This document shows positions 55,280-64,000 of a stretch of DNA of 64,000 nucleotides, piece after piece (positions within the stretch are counted from its first letter, which is position 1; each line of letters starts with the position of its first letter). The DNA comes from Gloeobacter kilaueensis JS1. Its GTDB lineage: Bacteria; Cyanobacteriota; Cyanobacteriia; Gloeobacterales; Gloeobacteraceae. The DNA lies in NCBI RefSeq assembly GCF_000484535.1, contig NC_022600.1, positions 2,542,001 through 2,606,000 of the forward strand. The letters run 5' to 3'. The notes beneath the pieces are model-generated. The model made no database searches and was not told where the DNA came from. It saw only the letters and a list, made by a program, of their open reading frames with translations. The position numbers were made by a program, and so were the translations under genes.

Positions 55280-56006
55280 AGCGCCTGCTCGCCAAGTCGT
55301 TCCAGAAAGACAAGTTCCCATCTCCTCCGGACTATGCCTTGTTGCTCCAGCACAGCAGAGATGTTGCTCAAGCCGGCCGTACCCTTGCAAGAACTGTTGG
55401 CGCTCCGCTACTGGCTGCTTGTGGCTTGCCGCAGGAATTGCTTCCTGCACTCGAAACGACCTTGATCCTGTGTGGCTGGTTACAAGACCTCGGTAAGGCA
55501 AACAGTCATTTCCAGACGATGGTTAGCAGTGCCCCAGAGGTGATACAGCTGCTACGCCACGAAACGGTGTCTGGAATCCTTGCAAAACTGGTTCCTGAAT
55601 TTCAAGACTGGTTGGCTCCCCTTGGCAATGAGACAGTGCATGTTGCCGTCTGGGGAGCAGTAGGTCATCACCGCAAATTTGACGAGGAAACGAGTCCCAA
55701 GCAAGCGCCGCAAGCCATGACGGTTCTGCTCAGCCATCCAGATTTCAATAGCATTCTTCAGGAGATGGCTCAGGATCTCGGTTTGGGACAGCCGCCTAGT
55801 TTTCAAAAGGACTTGGTCATCTCTCGCAGTCTCAAGGAAAAGGGCGATCTGGGAGCCCTAGAAGTCTGCCAGGAACTAACTACGCTCTTTGAAGATGAGG
55901 AAGAGGCGTTTGCCTCTGCAGCCCGGCGTCAGTTTGTTGCACTCGTAAAAGCCCTGGGTACAGCTGCTGATGTTGCAGCAAGTGCAATTGACTTGGCCCC
56001 GAATAA
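55276..56006 (+). pseudogene. cas3: cas3, 5' fragment (HD nuclease domain)
   Basis: The GTG at 55276 overlaps the cas6 stop by 4 bases. About 243 residues of a Cas3 HD nuclease domain remain: LQHSRDVAQAGR (His26), LQDLGKANSHFQ (69-80), LRHETVSG (His94) and AVWGAVGHHRKF (His131, His132). The His of the HD pair is Gln here (Q70-D71). The frame runs a few residues into the IS3-type element and stops at 56025. The rest of the gene continues beyond the insertion. The product, if made, is a truncated nuclease. Confidence 0.85.
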
Positions 56007-56044
56007 TGATCCGCTGAGAATGTGAGTTTCCAGCTTGGTTTTCC

Positions 56045-56833
56045 TTATCGTACAGGTGGATGCCGTTGCGGCGACAGCGGAGCCGCGATGGCATTCACCT
56101 GTTGCAAAAACTCCATCGGCGTTGCTCCTGCCAGGGCACTGTGCGGACGGTAGTGATTGTAATCCAGCCGCCAAGCCTCGACGATTCGTCTGGCATCCGG
56201 CACGCTCAAGAAGTAGTGGGCATTAAGACATTCATCCCGAAATTTCCCATTAAAGCTCTCGATGTGCGGCTTGTCCGTTGGCTTGCCCGGACGAGTGAAG
56301 GCGATGAGCACCCCACGCCGCGTTGCCCACTCCGCCAGTGCTCGACAGACGAACTCCGGCCCATTATCAACCAGCAATCGTTCCGGCAACTGCCGCTGGG
56401 CCGCCAGGGTTTCCAGCACCCGCACCACCCGCGCTGAGGGCAGGGAGGTATCGACTTCAATTTGTGGGCACTCCCGGCTGTAGACATCGATGATCGTCAA
56501 GGTCCGCAGTTTGCGTCCGTCGGCCAGGGCATCCTCGACAAAGTCCAGGCTCCATAGCTGGTTAGGGCGTTCTAAAGCCGGTGCTTCCGGCCTCCCAGAC
56601 GGTCGGAAGCGGGGTTTACGCTTTTTTGGGCGCACCAGCAATCCCTCCTTGGTGCACAGTCGGTAGATTTTCTTGGCGTTGACCAGCCTGCCTTCCCTTC
56701 TCAGCAGCAGTGTCAGCCGTCGATAGCCATAACGCGGACGTTCGGCAGCCAACTGCTTCAGCCGTGCTAGCAACACGGGATCTTCAGTGCGATGACCGAC
56801 TAACCGGGCGGTGGAGCGGTGCAACCCCAGCAA
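56045..56833 (-). CDS. IS3-family transposase OrfB (integrase domain)
   Basis: A 262-residue rve/DDE integrase. The HTH_21-like start is RPRYGYRRLTLLLRREGRLVNAKKIYRLC. The catalytic triad is recognisable in SLDFVEDAL (first Asp), LLVDNGPEFVC (second Asp) and KPHIESFNGKFRDECLN (Glu). The open frame continues upstream of the listed start towards the orfA end (…AAAYLQADLQVSQRRACRLLG), as expected if OrfB is made as an OrfAB fusion through a frameshift at A7 (56914-56920). It looks intact. Confidence 0.92.
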   Translation of the reverse strand: MLGLHRSTARLVGHRTEDPVLLARLKQLAAERPRYGYRRLTLLLRREGRLVNAKKIYRLCTKEGLLVRPKKRKPRFRPSGRPEAPALERPNQLWSLDFVEDALADGRKLRTLTIIDVYSRECPQIEVDTSLPSARVVRVLETLAAQRQLPERLLVDNGPEFVCRALAEWATRRGVLIAFTRPGKPTDKPHIESFNGKFRDECLNAHYFLSVPDARRIVEAWRLDYNHYRPHSALAGATPMEFLQQVNAIAAPLSPQRHPPVR

Positions 56834-56907
56834 CCGACAGGCTCGCCTCTGGGAAACCTGCAGGTCGGCTTGCAGGTAGGCGGCAGCCTGGCGTTTGGCT
56901 GCTGGGG

Positions 56908-57174
56908 TTAGAATTTTTTTGACAGCACCGCCTTGAGGGCATGAAGGTCGAGAGCTTGGTCGGCGACGATCTGCTTGAGTTTGCGGTTTTCTGCTTCGAG
57001 ATCCTTCAGGCGCTGAGCTTCAGAGATTTCCATTCCACCGTACTTGGCCTTCCAGCGATAGTAGGTCTGCTCGCTGATACCGTGTCTGCGGCATAGCTCT
57101 GCCACGTTAGCACCGGCCTGCCCCTCACCCAGGATGGCAATGATCTGTTCAGTCGTGAAACGGCTTTTCTTCAT
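56908..57174 (-). CDS. IS3-family transposase OrfA (HTH)
   Basis: An 88-residue DNA-binding subunit with helix-turn-helix (TTEQIIAILGEGQAGANVAELCRRHGISEQTYYRWKAKYGG) and a leucine-zipper-like tail (LKDLEAENRKLKQIVADQALD). Seven A residues close to its end (56914-56920, minus strand) make a likely slippage site for the OrfAB fusion. Belongs to the element at 56007-57226. Confidence 0.92.
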   Translation of the reverse strand: MKKSRFTTEQIIAILGEGQAGANVAELCRRHGISEQTYYRWKAKYGGMEISEAQRLKDLEAENRKLKQIVADQALDLHALKAVLSKKF

Positions 57175-57226
57175 GGTCTTCCTCGTCAGTGGTGTCGGCT
57201 GGAAGACTCACATTCTACGCGGTTCA

Positions 57227-57686
57227 CTTTAGCGGTTGCACGTCACAATCGCCCGCCAGGGTATGTCAGTAGAGAAGTACTCGCTGTTGCGTTTCATCGA
57301 GGGCGAGATTGCAGTCGGTGTTACAACTGCCGATTTAACTGGCCTGATTCACCGCTGGGCCTGGAGTAAAACCAAAGCGCCCAGAGAATCCTGGAACCTT
57401 GAACGGCTGCCAGAAGGCTTCGAGATTCGGCCATTCCAGGAGCAAGTGAGAGATTCTAACTCCTCACTCACACTTGCCAGAGCCGGATGTGGGTCTGGTA
57501 AGAGCCTGGCTGCATATCTGTGGGCACGGCGGTATTGCGAGAGTTACACAAAACAGGAGCGGCCCTTCCGACTGTTCTTCTGCCTTCCCACCACCGGCAC
57601 GACCACTGAGCATTATCGCGACTACGCCCTTGAGTGCGGCTTCCCGGCAGCCCTGGCCCATTCACGCTCAAGCGTTGATCTACAAA
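57227..57686 (+). pseudogene. cas3: cas3, helicase fragment
   Basis: Continuation of cas3 after the IS3-type element. About 150 residues remain: EKYSLLRFIEGEIAVGVTTADL, FQEQVRDSNSSLTLARAG, the Walker A CGSGKSLAAYLWA and LPTTGTTTEHYRDYAL (motif Ia). No initiation codon with a ribosome site is evident and an in-frame TAG occurs at 57230. The sequence stops at the end of an IS5-type element at 57687; all later helicase motifs are missing from the window. Confidence 0.85.
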
Positions 57687-58624
57687 AGACCTCTTGCATG
57701 AATCAGGCCAAGGCTGACAGGGACAGCTCGTAGTTGTAGATCCCTGCCAGCAAACTCAACCGCAGACCGAACCGGCGGCGACGATTGCGATACGGACCAG
57801 CCAAAATCCGAAACACCTTCAGACGCCGATTGACATGCTCCACCACTATCCGTTGACGCGCTACAGCCCGGTTCCCTCGCTTCTGCTCCACACTCAACTG
57901 CCCTCGTAGAGGCTTTTTGCTCGGGGTTTGGCTGTTGGCATGGACTTTCCTTAAACCCTGATAGCCCTTGTCTGCCAGACACTTCACCCAAGGAGCAAAA
58001 CGGGTGCGACTGTTTTTGAACACCCGCAAATCGTGGAGGCGACCACGGCTGCAGACGGTGCTGAGGATGCGGCGGCTTTTGGGCTCTACGACCAGTTGCG
58101 CTTTGAGGGTGTGGCATTTTTGTTTGCCGCTGTAGTAGTGCCTCTGCTTTTTTTGGGCCGTTCTATTGGCACTTCTGTCACATCGACAACGACCACTTCC
58201 AGTTGTACGTTCGTTTGAGCGCTTTGACGCGAAGGCAGCCGAAAGCGTCCGGATTGCACCAGCAGTCGCTCGACTTTGTGGACGATACGACAGACGGTCG
58301 ATTCGTGTAGAGCCCAGCTTTGAGCGATGTGAAAGTAGGTGCGGCCTGCCCCCCGGATGGGGGGTACTCCCGCGAGTACTGCAGGGCAAGCAGCAACTGG
58401 TCTTCGGTGGAGAGTTTGGCCTGTCCGCCACGCTTGCCGGTGCGCTCCAGAGCGGGTCGAAGGACATCGACCATTGCCTGGAAGGTTTCAACTCGCACAC
58501 CGCAGAGGCGTTTGAAGTCGGTGGGCTTGAGATGTTGGATATCCTGATAGCTCATCATCAGGGCAGAAAAGCAGTAGTGACCCTACTACTTGTGACCCAT
58601 CCCAGGCATTCATGCAAGAGGTCT
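57687..58624 (-). mobile_element. IS5-type insertion sequence joining cas3 to the CRISPR array
   Basis: A 938-base element with perfect 17-base terminal inverted repeats (AGACCTCTTGCATGAAT). Left of it is cas3 sequence; right of it, CRISPR repeat sequence begins abruptly at repeat position 8. No target duplication is present and the two flanks are unrelated. This is the pattern left when an element's insertion is followed by an adjacent deletion. Confidence 0.85.
57703..58558 (-). pseudogene. IS5-type transposase, frameshifted
   Basis: The coding region is split over frames. The N-terminal part starts MMSYQDIQHLKPTDFKRLC at 58558 and reads LALQYSREY. There follows an extra 20 or so bases with the palindrome CCCCCCATCCGGGGGG (near 58350), which shifts the frame from the expected RTYFHIAQSWALHESTVC. 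A second shift occurs at seven A (near 58150), a likely programmed site, into KQRHYYSGKQKCHTLKAQLV and the C-terminal part ending at 57703. The first shift should inactivate this copy. Confidence 0.8.
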
Positions 58625-60356
58625 AATCAGTGACTCCTTTCGGAGTTGAGCACGAGAGTCCGACGGATGATTTTGCTGCACCTTCTTCGCGATTCAATCA
58701 GTGACTCCTTTCGGAGTTGAGCACATTCACGCTCCTGCAAAGTATTGCCTGGGCCAACTGGCGATTCAATCAGTGACTCCTTTCGGAGTTGAGCACCGGC
58801 CACCATCGACGCCATCGGATCTGCGACGGTGAGCGATTCAATCAGTGACTCCTTTCGGAGTTGAGCACCAAACCAAGTACATGCTCAGACTCGGAAAACA
58901 TGCTGCGATTCAATCAGTGACTCCTTTCGGAGTTGAGCACCTCAGTGAATTGCTCATGATCTATCGAGGTCATGACGCGATTCAATCAGTGACTCCTTTC
59001 GGAGTTGAGCACGCTTTTGCTGGAGTTTCGCACCTCGCTAACAATCCGAGCGATTCAATCAGTGACTCCTTTCGGAGTTGAGCACGTTTTATTCCCGACG
59101 ATTTATTATCAGCAATTAATGGCGATTCAATCAGTGACTCCTTTCGGAGTTGAGCACAATTTGATCAAATCGCGGAATATCTGCAATACTTGATGCGATT
59201 CAATCAGTGACTCCTTTCGGAGTTGAGCACTAGTAGTCCCGTCCGAACTCGACCGGCCCAGAGTAGCGATTCAATCAGTGACTCCTTTCGGAGTTGAGCA
59301 CACATTGGCCGCGCCGCTGTCCGCCGGCTCAGCGCTGCGATTCAATCAGTGACTCCTTTCGGAGTTGAGCACATCCGCTTGTCCTGCGCCTCGACGAGCG
59401 TAGTCAGCTGCGATTCAATCAGTGACTCCTTTCGGAGTTGAGCACTTTATTACAATCCGTATTCAAGTGCTACCGCTTAGGAGCGATTCAATCAGTGACT
59501 CCTTTCGGAGTTGAGCACAGAACCAATCCGGCGGGTCTGAGATTTCCGATCGCACGATTCAATCAGTGGCTCCTTTCGGAGTTGAGCACTTTGGAGAGTA
59601 GAGATGCGCATTCCGAACGACTCGCGATTCAATCAGTGACTCCTTTCGGAGTTGAGCACCAGATTGTTCTGCTCGAAACCGAGGAGCACCTTCGGGGCGA
59701 TTCAATCAGTGACTCCTTTCGGAGTTGAGCACAGCCACTGCCCGATTTCCCAATCCGACCACTCGCGGCGATTCAATCAGTGACTCCTTTCGGAGTTGAG
59801 CACCCCAGACCGTGAGCATCTGGCGGGAGTACACGTTGGCGATTCAATCAGTGACTCCTTTCGGAGTTGAGCACGGGTGGAAGCGGGCGCAGTGGACAAC
59901 CTGGGCAAAGCGATTCAATCAGTGACTCCTTTCGGAGTTGAGCACTTGCCAGTGTTGGTTTTTTCGGGCGTAAAGAGCACGTGCGATTCAATCAGTGACT
60001 CCTTTCGGAGTTGAGCACGTGATAATACGGCGCAGGTTACGCGGCTTCTACTCGCGATTCAATCAGTGACTCCTTTCGGAGTTGAGCACAGAACCAATCC
60101 GGCGGGTCTGAGATTTCCGATCGCACGATTCAATCAGTGGCTCCTTTCGGAGTTGAGCACTAGTGCTCTGGCGCGGAGTAGTCGAAAAGCGTGCGGCGAT
60201 TCAATCAGTGACTCCTTTCGGAGTTGAGCACTGCTTCTTGCAGACATTCCGGGGTTAGGAGAAAATCGCGATTCAATCAGTGACTCCTTTCGGAGTTGAG
60301 CACCAGGAGACTGCAATCGCCGATCTTGATCGGGGGTGCGATTCAATCAGTGACTC
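58625..60356 (-). CRISPR. CRISPR array, 36-base repeat, 24 spacers
   Basis: 23 full repeats run from 58689 to 60303, spaced 70-73 bases. A left end repeat is truncated to its last 29 bases (58625-58653) and a right end repeat to its first 19 (60338-60356). On the plus strand the repeat begins GCGATTCAATCAGTGACTCC and ends TTTCGGAGTTGAGCAC. It holds a stem ACTCC/GGAGT; read on the minus strand the loop is GAAA and the repeat ends GATTGAATCGC, so minus-strand transcription is favoured. Spacers are 34-37 bases. Two repeats (59554 and 60125) carry the same two changes and follow identical spacers (59519-59553 and 60090-60124). No cas1/cas2 or effector genes lie nearby. Confidence 0.97.
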
Positions 60357-60466
60357 TGATCAGGCAGGATGCCGTAGCGATTGAGTACCAGTAGCGCACA
60401 GGTGGCCATGCGCACGGGCAACTCCTCCCACGGCTCGCCTTTTTGGGTAAGCGTCTGAAACTCGCG
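60357..60466 (-). pseudogene. Coding fragment next to the array, unidentified
   Basis: The minus strand reads about 36 residues of protein-like sequence (EFQTLTQKGEPWEELPV followed by RMATCALLVLNRYGILPDQ), preceded by an in-frame TAG at 60467-60469 and running into the truncated right-end repeat. It has the balance of residues of a real protein but no start. The parent gene is not recognised. It lies between the array and a degenerate repeat copy. Confidence 0.4.
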
Positions 60467-60484
60467 CTACATCGAGAGTAGTTT

Positions 60485-60519
60485 GTAATTCAATCAGTAA
60501 TTTTTCGGAGATTGAATAC
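60485..60519. repeat. Degenerate CRISPR repeat copy
   Basis: GTAATTCAATCAGTAATTTT followed by TCGGAGATTGAATAC resembles the array repeat with several substitutions and a small deletion. ATTCAATCAGT and TTTCGGAG are kept. It lies 128 bases beyond the last truncated repeat and suggests the array once extended further, or a second decayed array. Confidence 0.6.
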
Positions 60520-60698
60520 TTTGTGATGAGGGGAGCAGATTGATTCGATTTTCGCTCAGGATGCTGGTTTCACACAGGCGATGCTGATATTTTTCCCAGC
60601 TTGAAATATTTCTTTCAAGAGTATTCAGTCAAAAGATGGATGCTCTGGAGGTCAGCCTCAAGCAAGCTGTGGAGAATAGTTCTATTGGAGGCGCACAA
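60520..60698. other. AT-richer stretch between degenerate repeat and small gene
   Basis: No gene is supported here. The region is AT-richer than the flanks and may hold the promoter of the small gene at 60699. Together with 60357-60519 it makes a gap of about 340 bases without an intact gene, and no clear CRISPR leader with its own promoter could be defined. Confidence 0.4.
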
Positions 60699-60932
60699 AT
60701 GGAAGGGACTGCAACGAAAAAGACGGTCAGCGATCTCGAATATGATTTGCTCACCGTGCTCAAAGAAAAAGCCTGTGCTGTGACGGCATACGACACATAC
60801 ATTCGCGACGCCCAGAAGGTAGGATCGCAGCCCTGTGTCGAGCTGTTTCAGAAACTGCAGCAGCAAGATAATCAGTGTGCTGAGGAGTTGCGCCAGCACC
60901 TCACCCAGGTTATGCAAAAAGGCCGGATGTAG
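60699..60932 (+). CDS. Small helical conserved cyanobacterial protein
   Basis: A 77-residue protein (MEGTATKKTVSDLEYDLLTVLKEK...) predicted all-helical. It resembles a small cyanobacterial protein group with the pattern AYDTYIRDAQKVGSQPCVELFQKLQQQDNQ, perhaps ferritin-like half units. GGAGG lies 8 bases before the ATG at 60699, which decides the start over an earlier ATG at 60636. The function is unknown. It converges with carB. Confidence 0.65.
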   Translation: MEGTATKKTVSDLEYDLLTVLKEKACAVTAYDTYIRDAQKVGSQPCVELFQKLQQQDNQCAEELRQHLTQVMQKGRM

Positions 60933-61072
60933 ATTCCGGACTCCCAAAGTCGTGTAAACCGCATCCGAGTAGCGAGGGTAGGCAGGGTGGTCGCTGTAGC
61001 CTTAGAATCAGCCCTCTTGTAACCGTCACTGCTTGCGGTTCTGTGGGGCGCTGACGATGCTTCTCGCCTCCC

Positions 61073-64000
<2,928 letters not shown>

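Larger units (their letters stand above)
56007..57226 (-). mobile_element. IS3-family insertion sequence in cas3
   Basis: A 1220-base element with imperfect terminal inverted repeats: the left end TGATCCGCTGAGAATGTGAG resembles the reverse complement of the right end, TGAACCGCGTAGAATGTGAG. It carries orfA and orfB in the usual order on the minus strand. No clear target duplication is seen at these ends. It separates the HD part of cas3 from its helicase part. Confidence 0.85.

Noticed and set aside
58690-60300. Small open frames within the CRISPR array
   Set aside because: Frames with the repeated VTPFGVEH pattern simply read through the repeats; they are not genes.
54641-60356. Functional complete CRISPR-Cas system
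   Set aside because: cas3 is broken in two places and no cas5, cas7, cas8, cas1 or cas2 is found in the window. Function would need genes elsewhere.

Overview
The window reads as chromosomal DNA of an early-branching cyanobacterium, most like Gloeobacter. It carries cyanobacterial genes (Ycf54, the BciB 8-vinyl reductase, cyanophycin synthetase, DUF1823, DUF2808, atpB/atpC) together with a hopanoid set (squalene synthase, squalene-hopene cyclase, HpnB). Most of the sequence is GC-rich, with visibly AT-richer patches at about 18.3-20.5 kb, 28.8-30.9 kb and 60.5 kb. Genus is an inference and the species cannot be named from the sequence alone. No rRNA is present and one tRNA was found.

Layout. 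0-17 kb: an ABC exporter fragment, a DUF2808 protein, a Ser/Thr kinase, a TPR protein, the squalene/hopanoid genes, tRNA-Leu(GAG), YceI, PurU, cyanophycin synthetase, Fe-SOD, a phosphoribosyltransferase, a repeat-rich intergenic patch and a LivM permease. 17-24.5 kb: an accessory block on the minus strand with a radical SAM/SPASM maturase, a small exported peptide ending in a two-Cys Gly-rich tail, a 68-residue protein, and a 1707-residue caspase / pseudo-caspase / nSTAND ATPase / WD40 protein. 24.6-28.7 kb: cardiolipin synthase, an EEP-family hydrolase, an ankyrin protein and BciB. 28.8-30.9 kb: a two-gene ATPase plus DUF4276 (TOPRIM-like) module of the type found in phage-defence loci. 31-48 kb: housekeeping genes (carboxyltransferase, thioredoxin, MnmG, Ycf54, MutY, sugar enzymes, Dps, ATP synthase beta and epsilon with a pyruvate dehydrogenase E2 gene between them, CDF transporter).

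48.7-60.7 kb: the principal sigma factor, an O-antigen-ligase-like protein, a WYL regulator and two Uma2 proteins run closely packed into cas6 and cas3. cas3 is broken twice. An IS3-family element sits between its HD and helicase parts. An IS5-type element then joins the helicase fragment directly to the middle of a CRISPR repeat, so no cas gene lies between them. The array keeps 23 full repeats, two truncated end repeats and 24 spacers, one spacer being present twice. Beyond it lie a degenerate repeat and a coding fragment. 61-64 kb: carB, running off the right edge.

Two loci deserve most attention. The first is the maturase / peptide / caspase-nSTAND block, whose members may form one signalling or defence unit. 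The second is the decayed CRISPR locus, which records an insertion and probable deletion history.
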